This document shows, piece after piece, positions 8,385 through 19,670 of a stretch of 64,000 nt of DNA. Made by a program: the position numbers and the translations under genes. Source of the stretch: Phytophthora colocasiae (lineage: Eukaryota; Oomycota; Peronosporomycetes; Peronosporales; Peronosporaceae). The stretch lies in the NCBI GenBank assembly GCA_018806915.1, contig JAGKQI010000105.1:2728001-2792000 (forward strand), read 5' to 3'. Within the stretch, counting starts at the first letter, position 1. Each line of letters starts with the position of its first letter. Below the pieces are notes generated by a model. It searched no databases and was not told the origin of the DNA. It worked only from the letters and a program-made list of their open reading frames with translations.

Positions 8385-9624
8385 ATGCTATCTGGAATTC
8401 CGAAACGGCGGCATCTGGAAGCGGCCTTTCACCTTTCTGAATATCCTTCGGGGGATCTTGTAGTCGAACCATGCGGACTTCAGAACCACCCCTGGGAGGT
8501 CTCATCAAAAGTTTCTTGGGCCAGGGATATTCCGGCTTCTGGACACTTGGGGGTTGGGAAGCTTGAATCGCCTGAAGGTATCTCCGTTGACGTAATACTT
8601 CCTGATGAGAATTGGTGTTCTCGTAGATCAGGACTTCCCATTCACGATACCTCCGGAGTCCAGGTCTGACGAACCTTCCAAATGGATAGCATCCGTATTC
8701 CACAATCTGGGCGACCGGGGTGTTTGTGTCGATCCAAACATCCTTATCCGAAATATTTACCACCTTCACAGCGACCGCCCAGGACTTCGCCCCATATATC
8801 AGCTGCGTCACCCAGCGATCACCTCTGCCAGCCCAGACTACTTCACGTTGCGGATTGCTCTGCCCGTAATTAATCCGGACGACAGCTTGTTCACCTGGTC
8901 CAAGTATCAGGGTTTCCGGACTCCGGACTTCCAAACGTAATCCCTTCTTCTGCTGGTCGAAAGTTCTTCCGGAAAGCATAACGTTTTCTTCATCAGGAAG
9001 TTGGACCAGTCCTTCACGAATGCACAACCGCACTCCAGCAGAATACATAAAATCCATCCCAAGCAACACGTCAACACCTTCACCAATATTCGCCACCCAA
9101 AGTTCCAGAATGTAAACCACATTCAAACCCAGGGTAAGTTTCACTTCGGTTCGGGCAGTGATGATCGTCGGGACGCCTCCCAATCCGGATACCCGAAGCT
9201 GTTTTCCAAAATCCAGCTTGAGTTTGAGTCTACGCGCAAGATCCAAACTCAGCATGCTCACGGAAGCTCCGGAATCCAGAAGGATGTCTGTCCGGACATT
9301 GCTCACTGCACCATGCACCATCGCAACTCTCTTCGACGTCTCCGAACGGTGTTCTTCCCACCATCCGTAACTTTCACCAGGCTTCAATCTGAATTCTATT
9401 GGAGTGTCATCCCGATTGTCAGGATTCCAATCATCCGACCTTCCGAAATCATTGTCATCCGGAAGTTTAGAATCTGGAAGGAGAAAGTCGACATCTTGAG
9501 TCACAGTCATGCATTGATGGTTAGCTTGTCGTTTCAACTCTGAACCAACGTACGCTAAGACACACAATTCTGGGGGTTTCTTGAGCCCGGCGCGTTCTGG
9601 ATCCCCATCCAGCGGGCTTCCTAG
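8380..9624 (-). CDS. Gypsy pol: aspartic protease region
   Basis: The frame overlaps the end of gag in the -1 register and continues to the TGA at 8380. The retropepsin active site ILLDSGASVSML is present, followed by the hydrophobic VDVLLGMDF strand that pairs with it. A long C-terminal extension separates protease from RT. No ATG lies at a useful position, which agrees with entry by ribosomal frameshifting from gag rather than separate initiation. The stop at 8380 overlaps the RT frame by four bases. Confidence 0.8.
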   Translation of the reverse strand, partial: LGSPLDGDPERAGLKKPPELCVLAYVGSELKRQANHQCMTVTQDVDFLLPDSKLPDDNDFGRSDDWNPDNRDDTPIEFRLKPGESYGWWEEHRSETSKRVAMVHGAVSNVRTDILLDSGASVSMLSLDLARRLKLKLDFGKQLRVSGLGGVPTIITARTEVKLTLGLNVVYILELWVANIGEGVDVLLGMDFMYSAGVRLCIREGLVQLPDEENVMLSGRTFDQQKKGLRLEVRSPETLILGPGEQAVVRINYGQSNPQREVVWAGRGDRWVTQLIYGAKSWAVAVKVVNISDKDVWIDTNTPVAQIVEYGCYPFGRFVRPGLRRYREWEVLIYENTNSHQEVLRQRRYLQAIQASQPPSVQKPEYPWPKKLLMRPPRGGSEVRMVRLQDPPKDIQKGERPLPDAAVSEFQIAY

Positions 9625-9630
9625 TTTAAC
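9566..9630 (-). promoter_or_regulatory. Predicted -1 frameshift signal (slippery site + pseudoknot)
   Basis: On the minus strand the last gag codons are TTA AAC TAG, preceded by G, giving the heptamer GTTAAAC (9624-9630) directly before the stop. Slipping back by one base enters the protease frame as GTT AAA CTA. Five bases after the heptamer, AGCCCG pairs with a downstream CGGGCT, and inside it CTGGAT pairs with ATCCAG around a GGGG loop. CCCCC about 12 bases beyond the stem could pair with that loop to form an H-type pseudoknot. GUUAAAC is the slippery site of equine arteritis virus, so the heptamer is a proven type. The structure is a hand fold. Confidence 0.65.
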
Positions 9631-12600
9631 GGTTGTTCCCCAGAATCTGCATCTCCATCCAGAAGTTTCTTCCGGATAGCAGTCGGTATATCCAAAGCTC
9701 CTTGTTGAACGAGACTCTTGAGATCCCGAAGGGCCTCCAGCTCCTCACAACGCCCATCGTGATACTTGTTGCAGAAATCACACTGACGCATCCGACAGAA
9801 TCGCACAGGATGGCCCTTCCGATGACAGCGTTCACACTCGATATCTGCCCAACAATCCTCCTTGACATGTCCGAAATTGCGGCAGTTCTCACAGTACCTT
9901 GCACTGTAATTCGGATTCCGGAAACCTTGGCGTCTGGAGTCTTGATGCTCCGAAGATTGTTGGTCACCTTGGCGTCCTGAAGGGGATCGGGGCCTCCAGC
10001 CTCCCTCTTGAAGAATCTTGAAGACGGTATCTGAGAGATCATCCATGGTCGGGAATCCGGAATCTGGATCGCCAGACTTCGTAGACGCAGATGTTTTCGA
10101 GGTTTCCAGAGTCATCTTGTCTTCCTCATCCTGAAAACGGACGTGTCGGTCAGGATCTTCAGAGTCAGCGTCACTCTGAGCAGTGTATGCTCTTCCGGAT
10201 CCGGAACGCTTTGGGCGAAACTTATCACGAGGTACGTTATCCGCCCGGAAATCCCGCTTCGGAGGTGGAGTGTCGTAGTCGTCTTCCAAATTCAGTTCTT
10301 CATGTTGCTTCAGGACGTACTCGACATCTTCCAAACTCCGAAGGCGTTGACCTTGGAGGGTAGTCCGGAGTCTGGAATCCAGAAGCTTCTTGGTGAAGGC
10401 TTTCAGATGCTGCTCACGGAGCTTGGTCGATCCGTCGATCCGGATACCGGCTCTATCAGCCACCTTGTTCAGGCGGTAATAGAAATCCAAAGGCGTCTCA
10501 TGCTTCTTCTGAACCATCGTATAGTACCTTTCCGCATCCGAAGTCCTCGCCTTACAGTAGCGCTCCTTGAAAGCCTTCAGGAATCTTTTCCAGTTGCGAC
10601 GGACCTTCGGATCCAGATTCGCTCTCCAGTTCCGGACGGCCGGAGACAACTTGAGCTTCATCTCGTAGATTTTCACGTTATCGGCCCAGCCACCCTGAAC
10701 GGACATACTCTGGAAGCGTTCCAGCCAGCGCATCCGAGTGGCAAGCGCCGCCTTCTCATCGAAGTCTTCCAAAGTGCTTGCATTCACGAATGGCTTGAAC
10801 ATGTATGTCATCGTCCCTCCGGACTTGGTCGTCATCACCGCAGGAGTCTTGTCTTCGAACGAACTGCTATCCGAACTTCCGGAATCCGAAGAACTACTCG
10901 ATTCAGAACTTGGATCCGAAGAACTTGGATATCCTGAAGGGGATTTCTTTCTGGAAATTCCACCCTTCTCACGCTTGGACGTTAAACCCCGCTTCGACGA
11001 TCCAGACTCCTTGGACGAACGCTTCTTCGAGCCATCCTCACCTGAACGCTTCCGGATACCCCGGCTCTCGCTTCCAGACGCCTCTCTCTTTCTGGATGTC
11101 GATTCCTTCTTCACCACGAGCGCCTGGGGTGTCGAGGACTTGGCCACTTGAGCCCTAGGGGTCTTGGATTCACGAGTGACCAGTTGGAGAGCTGCCTCAA
11201 GCTGTGCGGCAAAGGCTTCATCTGGATTCCCAACATCTGTTTTACGAGAACTCAGATGGGATGCACCTCGGGATGCGTTACTGGATACTGGGTACAGAGT
11301 CGGATGATGGGACGCACCTGATTCCTGAGAATCATGATTACGCCCATCTGTCTCAGCTGCGACAGCGGCCTTGGCAACCACCGATTTCAGGTCGCGAACT
11401 TGGGTGGCCAAAAACTTCTGGACAGCCCTCGCTGCTTCTCCTTCCTTCTTCCGCGCAGACTCCGAGGCTTCGAGTTCTTGCTGAAGCTCCTTCACCTTCG
11501 CGTTCTTGGAGGAGCTCGACTTGGCGGCGGAACCTCGAACTGCTTCCGGGTGCCGCTTGTGAGATTGGTGTCCGGATGACCGAACCTCCAGATTCTTGAC
11601 TGTCAAGCGTGAATCCTCGTCAGAGACCAGATCTGGGATCGCTTCCTTCTTCTGGAAGAGTCTTTGAAACTTGGAATCCAGAAGGCGTTCAAGCTTCGCA
11701 TCCAGATCGCCTGACATCCTCTCCAGCGCAGACCCTTGCTGATCTTCCATCCTGGCCATGACCTTCTGAAGTTGGAACATGGTGTTCAGGGCAACTTGCG
11801 TGGATCCAGAACTGGCGGACTTCGAAGAGCGCTCAGACCTTGCTGAAGTTTCTGGAACTTCACGATCCCAACTCCCAGACCTCTGAATGCCTCGTGATCG
11901 AGATGCTTCTGCAGCCTGGGATTCCTGAAGCATTTCTCGCCTCCTTGAAGATGACTTTGTACGCTTCTTCCTGGGCTTCTCGCGATTCAAGTCTGATCCC
12001 TGCGGGACGTCTTGATCTTCGGCATCCGGGTTCCTGTGGGAAATCTGGAAAGCGATTCCAGAATCCATCGGCGCAGCACTTCCAGATCCCCGTGCGGTCA
12101 TCGCCATCGGCCTGAAGGCGGAGAATGGCATATGCGTTCCTGCACTTCTGCTCATCCCGAATCCAGAAGAATCCGAGGTGCTTTCTCTGGAAGTCCGAGT
12201 TCCGGAAGTCGCACTCGCCATTGATTCACTTGATCCTCCGGAAGTCTCGAACATACTGGAGGTACGTGCCGAATTCGTCCTATCAGAAAGACTATGGTAC
12301 GAAGACATGTGACTTCCGGATTCCAGATCCGCTTCCAGATTCCGGGCTAGCGAAGATGGCACAGACTGCAGGGATGAGGGCGACGGTGACGGGATTGACG
12401 ACGGCGGTGGCCGAGGCATCACACGTTGCACTCGCTTCGGCCGGATTTCCTGATAGGTGAGTCCGCGAGGACTCCGAACCTTCCGGAATCCAGATGCCTT
12501 CAGTCGTCTAGTGAAGTCTCGTCCCAGCAGAGATACCTCGTAATCCGACATGAATACACCTTCATCCTGAAATTGGGCTTCCGGATGTACTTGACAAAGT

Positions 12601-13922
12601 CGTTCCCTTCCAGTTGTCATCAGGATCTGGGCGTACTCCTGAGCTCGCGTCACTAGTTGTCTCCATTCGATCATCTCCACGACCAATAGCTGCAACATTT
12701 CCCCAACAACTTGCCGAACCAGATCCGGATGCACTTTGAAAACTCGCGTCCGGAACCATCCAGGCACCAAATTCACAAATCCAAATCCCGCTTCGAAAAG
12801 CATTGTCTGCAGGACTGCGATGCATTCACGAGGCGAAAACTCCTTCGGCGGGATCATGGCACCCTGAAGATCTTGTGCCCTTCCAAATGACCGACGTTGA
12901 ATCTGGAGTTCTGAAATCCAGGCGTCCGTCTGAGCCGGCATCAACATCCGGCGGTTCAGGTGTTCCGAAGTCATCAAGGCAGCCTGAATGAAACCTTCAG
13001 GATTCAGGTATAGTGGCGGCCAATCATATCCGACATCAGGTGCGAAGCTCCTTTCGGAATTGTCACGTTCCCAACGCCTCACTTGTTCAGCCACATATGC
13101 CTTCATCTGGATTCCGCTCATCTGGACTTCTGGCGTCCCCGGCGGTGCTTCCGGAGATTCTTCCATTCTGGAATCCGGAATACCAAACCTGGCAGCTTCT
13201 TGACGAGGCGCTTCTGGGGGCGCCGAGAACAGCGGCTCATCAGGATACAATGTTGGCATCCGGATTTCCGGAATCACTGGCGAAGACATGTTGGTATCCT
13301 CAAGCACAGTTTCTTCCTGAACCGGCGACAACGGGCGAGCTTCCTGCTTGACTCGTGGCGACTCTTCTCGAACATCAGGTTCGGCATCTAGATTCGCACC
13401 TTCCGGAGGAGAGTCCTGAACTCTATCCTCCGTAGGGTCTTCGATCTCGACAGCATCATCTCCCGACGCTTCTCTTCCAGAATCTTCAGTATCACTTCCG
13501 ACGACCTCAGACTCCTCACCAGCCGTGAACTCCTCCAGACCGGACTCGTTCTCGGCTTCCACATCCGGATCACCTTCCGATCCGGACTCTTCTGCATCCG
13601 GATCCGACATGGATCCAGATTCCTCCAGCCCAGGGTCGTCGTCTCCTTCCGAAATCTCTTCCGAATCACTTCCATCCAGACTTGCGTGGTGCGCTTCCTG
13701 AACGGAGGATTCAGATTCTTCTTCCAGATGATCCGACGACTCCTTCGCCTCTTGGGCAGCCTTTCGCTTCGCAGCGTTGGCCTGACGAGCTTTCTTCATG
13801 ATAGTATCCAAATCCTCATGCTCTTCAGGCTGCTGCCCCTTCAACCGACGCGACGATCTAGATGCCATTCCGCTTCCAGAATCCGCGTCTCCTCCTCTGC
13901 GTGCGCTTTCACTTCCAACCAT
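9621..13922 (-). CDS. Gypsy gag polyprotein with three zinc knuckles
   Basis: A 1433-residue frame from the ATG at 13922; the open frame extends slightly upstream to a GTG, which I do not take as start. The first ~270 residues are very acidic (Glu/Ser/Asp). A Ser- and Arg-rich middle with long coiled-coil-prone stretches follows. A retrotransposon gag core lies at about residues 1090-1250 (WLERFQSMSVQGGWADN, WRANLDPKVRRNWKRFLKAF). The C-terminus has two perfect CX2CX4HX4C knuckles, CENCRNFGHVKEDC and CERCHRKGHPVRFC, and a third variant CDFCNKYHDGRC. Gag of ordinary Gypsy elements is 300-500 residues, so this one is about three times as long. It forms the particle and packages element RNA. The frame is intact, with no stop. 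Confidence 0.85.
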   Translation of the reverse strand: MVGSESARRGGDADSGSGMASRSSRRLKGQQPEEHEDLDTIMKKARQANAAKRKAAQEAKESSDHLEEESESSVQEAHHASLDGSDSEEISEGDDDPGLEESGSMSDPDAEESGSEGDPDVEAENESGLEEFTAGEESEVVGSDTEDSGREASGDDAVEIEDPTEDRVQDSPPEGANLDAEPDVREESPRVKQEARPLSPVQEETVLEDTNMSSPVIPEIRMPTLYPDEPLFSAPPEAPRQEAARFGIPDSRMEESPEAPPGTPEVQMSGIQMKAYVAEQVRRWERDNSERSFAPDVGYDWPPLYLNPEGFIQAALMTSEHLNRRMLMPAQTDAWISELQIQRRSFGRAQDLQGAMIPPKEFSPRECIAVLQTMLFEAGFGFVNLVPGWFRTRVFKVHPDLVRQVVGEMLQLLVVEMIEWRQLVTRAQEYAQILMTTGRERLCQVHPEAQFQDEGVFMSDYEVSLLGRDFTRRLKASGFRKVRSPRGLTYQEIRPKRVQRVMPRPPPSSIPSPSPSSLQSVPSSLARNLEADLESGSHMSSYHSLSDRTNSARTSSMFETSGGSSESMASATSGTRTSRESTSDSSGFGMSRSAGTHMPFSAFRPMAMTARGSGSAAPMDSGIAFQISHRNPDAEDQDVPQGSDLNREKPRKKRTKSSSRRREMLQESQAAEASRSRGIQRSGSWDREVPETSARSERSSKSASSGSTQVALNTMFQLQKVMARMEDQQGSALERMSGDLDAKLERLLDSKFQRLFQKKEAIPDLVSDEDSRLTVKNLEVRSSGHQSHKRHPEAVRGSAAKSSSSKNAKVKELQQELEASESARKKEGEAARAVQKFLATQVRDLKSVVAKAAVAAETDGRNHDSQESGASHHPTLYPVSSNASRGASHLSSRKTDVGNPDEAFAAQLEAALQLVTRESKTPRAQVAKSSTPQALVVKKESTSRKREASGSESRGIRKRSGEDGSKKRSSKESGSSKRGLTSKREKGGISRKKSPSGYPSSSDPSSESSSSSDSGSSDSSSFEDKTPAVMTTKSGGTMTYMFKPFVNASTLEDFDEKAALATRMRWLERFQSMSVQGGWADNVKIYEMKLKLSPAVRNWRANLDPKVRRNWKRFLKAFKERYCKARTSDAERYYTMVQKKHETPLDFYYRLNKVADRAGIRIDGSTKLREQHLKAFTKKLLDSRLRTTLQGQRLRSLEDVEYVLKQHEELNLEDDYDTPPPKRDFRADNVPRDKFRPKRSGSGRAYTAQSDADSEDPDRHVRFQDEEDKMTLETSKTSASTKSGDPDSGFPTMDDLSDTVFKILQEGGWRPRSPSGRQGDQQSSEHQDSRRQGFRNPNYSARYCENCRNFGHVKEDCWADIECERCHRKGHPVRFCRMRQCDFCNKYHDGRCEELEALRDLKSLVQQGALDIPTAIRKKLLDGDADSGEQPLN

Positions 13923-14019
13923 CACAACTACGATCAGAAAGTTAGTTAGCACTCAGAACCCCTGAAACTAATAAAAAAAAAGAAAAATATAAAAATAACT
14001 CGGTAAAACCCTTTCGGTA

Positions 14020-14041
14020 TCGAATCCGGGCACGCGCACCA
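14020..14041 (-). other. Primer binding site
   Basis: Two bases inside the LTR the minus strand reads TGGTGCGCGTGCCCGGATTC and continues for two more bases. Its complement ends in CACGCGCACCA preceded by TCGAATCC, which looks like the T-arm and 3' CCA end of a tRNA, so 22 nt could pair with a tRNA primer. The specific tRNA was not identified. Confidence 0.8.
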
Positions 14042-14043
14042 GC

Positions 14044-15526
14044 TGTGACGAGGTGGGTGAACACTTTCCGGACTTTCTGAAAGAAAAACCCGGTCGCCCA
14101 GAACGTATAGCTGGTGGCCAGTCCGATTCTGGAAGGAAACTTCCGGATGACACTTGAGAACTGGGGTCAGTCTCTACCTTCCGGGATCCAAATGGGTATC
14201 CGGAAGGCGGAGTTGGCGTGTGACCTTGTGGTTATCCTCCTTGGTGTCGTTTGTCTTCGAGTATCCGAAGGGTATCACCAGGTGAGTTACTTTCAGGTGT
14301 GATCAGATCCAAAGATCCAAAGTACCAAAAGTACTTCCAAATGCAGTTAGTTTTCTGGAAGGCAAAAGACTATTAGCAGAGTCCTCTTCCAACAGTTAAC
14401 CAATACAATACAGAGAGTTAATATGCAAAACACGCAGCCGCTCTTATTCTTTGTGGCCCTCGAGCGGTGGGCACTCCCAATGCCAGTCGACGGGGTCTAC
14501 TTCCGGAACACTGACTCAGTTCCGGGACCCTAACAAGCGCACCACTTCCGGATAACCACTTGGTTTCCGGAAGACAATATCCAAGATCAGGATATCCAGA
14601 TGCCTGTATATCCAAATATCCAAAATCCAAATGCAATCTAGACTAGGAATCCAGATGCAAACGTCCAATCACACAGTAGTTAATTCAATACAGTTCCAAG
14701 GGGCCAACTACTAACAACCTCCCAAAACGCAGTTATAATATGAAATGTGAATCCGGAATCCGGATTCCAACTGGAATATGAAATAGGAAGATCCCTTCCG
14801 GATGCGCCGCCGGATCACTTACCCAACTTGGTCTCGAACCTTTGGTGGAGAGTCCCGCGGCGATGTACGCCCTTGGTGGCAAATTGAACTCTCTGTTATT
14901 TATATACAAGTCTTCTGCTAAAGATTCTGCTAACATCTTGTTTTCACTATAGGAAGCGCACACTCATCAGGAGGCGCGTGTCTCTGGCGCGGAACCCCGA
15001 AGAATTCCGGCTGGTGCCGAACACATCCTGGTCGGTCGTCTTGGTCGGTCGGTCTTGACTTGGCTTGAGTATACTCCGAACCTCAATGTCCATACTGGGT
15101 ACAAATCAGGCAGGGTCCGGACGCCCTTGGTCATCTGGATTCCCGATCCTTGGAATCCGGAAGTCCTCAGTTCAGTACTGCAAGCATGTATCCGGAACTG
15201 TGTATGGGCGACTGGATTCTTGAGTCCTTAGCCCTGACTGGAATGGCATCCCGATTCCCGAAATCTGGATCTGGATTCCAGAATTACGCACCAGGAATTC
15301 ACTTGGGCACCACATGGTGGACTTGATTCCTGAATAATGGACTCCGATCATGGTCGGGCATCCGGATTCTGGAAGTCCGGATTCCGGAAGTCCTAAAGCA
15401 ATAAGGTGAAAATGTGTTCCACAGCTCAGTCCCAGGTACTCGATGCCTCAGCCAATCACCTCTCGACATATTGGGTGGCTCTGGGAGGCGGTGTCCTAAT
15501 AGAAAATTTGAATCCACAGCTTCACA
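14044..15526 (-). repeat. Gypsy LTR (left, inverted copy), 1483 bp
   Basis: It starts TGTGAAGCTG at 15526 and ends CTCGTCACA at 14044 on the minus strand, with the TG...CA ends and a short TGTGA/TCACA inverted repeat. It is the reverse complement of the LTR at 34036-35639. It is 121 bp shorter, mainly because about 115 bp between two GCG triplets near 14870 are missing; a second gap of about 10 bp lies near 15200. Elsewhere differences are few. The base pairs outside its outer end (CAGA, 15527-15530) are the complement of the TCTG outside the other LTR. Confidence 0.95.
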
Positions 15527-18500
15527 CAGATCGATGGGCGCTTGCATTTGCACATGACAGTCTATGGAGCTTCAATAACGCCAGCAATATTGACGCGCTG
15601 TGCTTCATGTCCAGAGTTGCGTGAGCGCATTGCAGAATGGATGGATACGATTTGTATTAATCAATTCTCCCCGGAAATACGAGCTTGGATACAGAAACTA
15701 CCGATGAAGCACGTGCATTACCACGCGCTTGTGAAACCGAGTTACCTATAATTCGTGATAACGTGGATGAATTTCAGAATGCTGTAGAAAAGTCAATAGC
15801 TTCTACCAACATCCACACTCACTCGAAAACTTGCGTTAAAGGCAAACGTGGAAAACAACAATGCCGGCTTTGCCGTCCCGCTGGTATTCACAACCAGCCG
15901 ACTCAGCCACTACACATCACAAAACGGAATGGTGTTTGTGCGGGCGATCCGGTCAATCTTAAGGAGGAACAAATGCTAGATGCTGGATATGATCCCAAAC
16001 AAGGAGAATTTCTACGCCAGCATATTTCAGGCCCAATTGTTTGGGAGCAGTGTCGCCCTGAGACAGACGCTATGTTTGTGGAGACAAATATTCTGCTTTC
16101 TGGTTTGACCGGCTCACATTGCAACTCGAGTGTCATTAATGGCGAAGATGCTGGAGATATGATCGATGAATACCAGCAGAACTACATGACCAAAGAAGGT
16201 GCCGGGCTAAAATCTGCTGCTACTGGCATGTTAGCTGCCCTAGAAGATGCCCTAAAGTTTCCTAGTGTTGCCCAAGACACCGGAACACCTATGAGACAGG
16301 CCCAATACTTAGCTACCAGGACAGTGAACGCGTTTGGAGGTGAAAATGAGTGGTCACTATCTCTGATGGTGTATGCTTTACTCGGTCACAGATCCTATGT
16401 TTCGTCGGAGTCGTTTTGGTACGTTTTCCCACGCGGGTTTGTACGGGAGCTACGTAATTCTAAAGCAGTGTGTACTCCGGAAAATACCTGTACTACTCAA
16501 TCCAATGATGGAACTGAAGATGACGATATCGGTGAGGATGGCATGAGTGATCACTTTGACGTGCATAATGTTTTGGAATCAGAAGAAGATGACTGTGCAG
16601 GATCTATCACGATGAACGAAGTAATTGAAGAGTTAGCTGATTTAGCCCATTCGGAAGAGTTGTCTGAACTTGGTGCTTCAATCCAAGATCGCCACACATC
16701 CGGAGGTACACGAACGTACAAAATAAACGGAAAACCGATATTTGTTTCGCAAGTGGAATCGTACAAGTTTCGAGGTGAGCATTTTGCAGATTACTCGCCG
16801 ATTGAATTTGCTTGTATTGTGGATATTAAACCTCGCCAATCACCTAGCAGTGACAACGTGTCACGTGGGCGAAAACGTCGACAAGGGTTTGATCTAGACC
16901 CTCGTCACCCCCTATTTCATTACTATGAGGCTGTTATTCGGACAAAGATGTTGACACCGATGTTTGGAGGACCCGCTCCACCTTCATGCCCTCGTGAAAA
17001 GTCTGGAAAAAAGAAAATGGTCAGCCTCGCCGAATATATTATCGCAATTGCTGCACCATGGAATCACAACGATCGACCGCAATTCAAGTTGAACAGTTCT
17101 GGTTTAGCAAAATTATGTACGAAGTGGGATAAATCTTCTGCTTCCTTCCTAAAAAGGCAACGATACCGACAGGTTCACAATTTTATTCAGAAGCGCATTC
17201 GAAGCAGCAGCAACGAAAAATTGAGTTCGGAATGGAGGACTAGGAACGCTACTCGATGGAAAAACAGTCCTTGCAGGGACGATAATAGCAAACACGAAAT
17301 CCGACGCCGCAGTGAATTGTTGGACCCGGAAGCTGACGGTAAACTTACTGAGGGAGATGACTATATGTATTGGTTAACGCGAGCCGCTGCCTTAGGAAAT
17401 CCTACGCATCGCGAAAGTGTAAAAGCACTACAGTCGTCATATTTATCGTTAATGGGAGTGGAAAACAGCAATGGTGAAGTGAGTCAGCGAGGCCCCACGG
17501 TCAAACCAGCTAGTGTTCAAGCTGTCGTGTATCACGGAAGTACTGAACAACTACCCCTCCAGCTTGAATCGCCATCAAATCTCCAACTAATAAGTCGACG
17601 AATCCAGAAAATGCCATCAAGGTCTCGGCTTGTGAAACCAACCTCCTCTGAGAGAATTCCGAAACACAGCATTTGTGGTATTAACGATCCATTGAGCGGT
17701 GATCTATCGGCTGCAACAGTGACTAGCGTGGTCGCATCTCCTGAACAACAAGAGATTATTGATTGGGTATTGTCAAACTTGGACAAGTCCCCGCCCGTAC
17801 AGACACTTACAATGATGCACGGAGGAGCAGGAACCGGGAAATCTTTTGTAATCCATAAATTGCGCGCCGAACTGCTAAACCGCGGTCTCAAGACAGTAAT
17901 AACGTGCCCAACCGGTGCTGCCGCTAGTCAATTTCCGGGAGGTCAAACTTGTCATGCTGCCTTTAAAGTTGGTCGCGAGGGTGGCCATATCTCGGCAGCT
18001 AAGTTGGCGGAACTTCAATTGAATTTTGACAAGACAGTAGGCCTTATTGTCACGGATGAAGTTTCGATGCTCGGGGCCGAATTCGCAGTAAAGATAGACA
18101 AGCGCTTACGTTTGATGTACAACCCAGACCTCCCTTTCGGTGGGAAGTCGATTTTCTGGGTACGTCCTACATCTTAGTTTGTTGTATATTTGCAACTACC
18201 TGACATGAAAACATTTTCGACAGAGCGGTGATTATTTACAGTTAGAGGCACTCATGGGAACACCACTGTGTAAGGTGATGTACAAGTTAAACACAAATGC
18301 TGTCCACATTCACGCGAGAGACCTTCTCAGGCGCTTTCGAGTGTTAACCTGGTATCCCAACAGCGGGCTCATAGTTGCCCTGTGCAACAAAAGCTTCTTG
18401 ATGCGTTTCGTACTCTTCCGTCGTCAAATCCAGATAACACCAAGGGAGGTAGTGGTTTTCCGATTATCAATGATTTTTTGCTGATGCGGTCACCACTGAG

Positions 18501-19490
18501 CTTACACCAGAAGATGTCGAGAATGATACTGCGTGGATGGAAGATGCGACCATTCTGGTAACGAGTAATGTTGATAAAGCTGCTCTAACAGCTTGTGCAG
18601 CTCGGATTCTAGCACTCCGATATAACACCGTTGTTCTTCGATGGAGAAAACCAATACCAGACGTCCCACCGGAGCTTTTAGACCTGCTCTACAATGAACA
18701 AGACTATCCTAACCTATTTGGTTACTTTGTCCAAGAAGGACGCGCACAAATCCTGGACAATGGCAATGGAAATGTAGAATGGGGTGTCGCGAATGGTACG
18801 ATGTGCAGACTGAAATCCCTCGCCTGGATTTGCGATGACGATACTGACAGGGTTGTTCGATATTTACAAACTATATCCGTGTCATGTGGAGAGGTGATTG
18901 AGTTGCCGGTTGCTCCAGACTTTTTGAACGTACAACTAGTCACTGTTGAAGGTGATATCATCCCTGCTACAGACTGGCCACCTGAAAACAACTTAGCGAC
19001 GTCTTGGGACACAGATGCAAATGGTACAAGTATAAAAAGCAGCATCATCATCCCGATCGGTCTACTTACAACCAACCAAGACAAGTACAAAGTCAAACTC
19101 GCTCGAACGCTTATGCCCAAACCCATTGAGATAAAATACTCACAGCTTGCTGTTGAGTTGGCGTTAGTGATGACTGTTTGGAAGGCCCAAGGAACCACGC
19201 TCAAGAGAGTTCTACTCTATCTCGAAGGAACCCCGGGATCGCCCAAGTGGCTTGTCGACCATTTATACGTAGGGGTATCACGTGTAAGGCAAGCGCGACT
19301 TCTCCGATGCCTTCCACTGTCACCTGCCTACAAAAAATCGGTTTTAAACAAGTTACGACTGAACGAAGACACCACTAAGTGGCGAATGGATATTGGAATC
19401 GATGGTTACTGGCACCACATAGCACCGACCAATAACTACCTGTCATCCCGTTTTTTTTTTTTTTTTTCAAATTCTTTGATAGCTCAATAA
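15527..19490 (+). pseudogene. Helitron Rep/helicase, C-terminal two thirds
   Basis: The frame starts in mid-protein with the HUH motif GRLHLHMTVYG, then after a frame change near 15690 runs to 18159. It contains a Cys-rich CRLCRPAG segment, a YQQNYMTK segment with the two-tyrosine Rep signature, and a PIF1-type helicase with Walker A GGAGTGKS (about 17820) and Walker B VTDEVSM. An intron at 18160-18223 (GTACGT...CGACAG, 64 nt) joins W to SGDYLQLE in frame. Further frame changes near 18350 and 18475 precede the last helicase motifs, VMTVWKAQGTTLKRVLL and DHLYVGVSRVRQARLL. Helitron Rep nicks and replicates DNA by rolling circle. The N-terminal parts are at 35640-36096 (minus) and 40082-41533 (plus), so this copy is dead. 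Confidence 0.9.
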
Positions 19491-19670
19491 CTCGCATTCA
19501 AATGATGTTCCCCCTTGTGTCTTTTCGAGAACTTTCTAAACAACCATGTCTACTGCCGTTAGATTCTACGCCTTGTTAGCACCCCTGTCGCAGTGTGGTA
19601 ACTTGTGTTTGGGTCATTTCACTCACAACTGAATTTGCAGCTCCCACTAAAGGTAGTAGCACACACAAGC

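Larger units (their letters stand above)
6654..15526 (-). mobile_element. Giant Ty3/Gypsy element, 5' half
   Basis: Reading on the minus strand from 15526: a 1483-bp LTR, a primer binding site, gag, a predicted frameshift site, protease and reverse transcriptase, ending abruptly inside RNase H. The remaining 3' half lies at 27766-35639 in the opposite orientation. Together the two halves make about 16.7 kb, large for a Gypsy element. The sequence is crowded with TCCGGA on both strands, unlike its flanks, which helps to recognise its limits. Confidence 0.9.

Noticed and set aside
19451..19467. Poly-T tract after the Helitron helicase
   Set aside because: It could suggest a reverse-strand poly(A) tail of a retroposon, but no target duplication or LINE/SINE sequence lies beside it.
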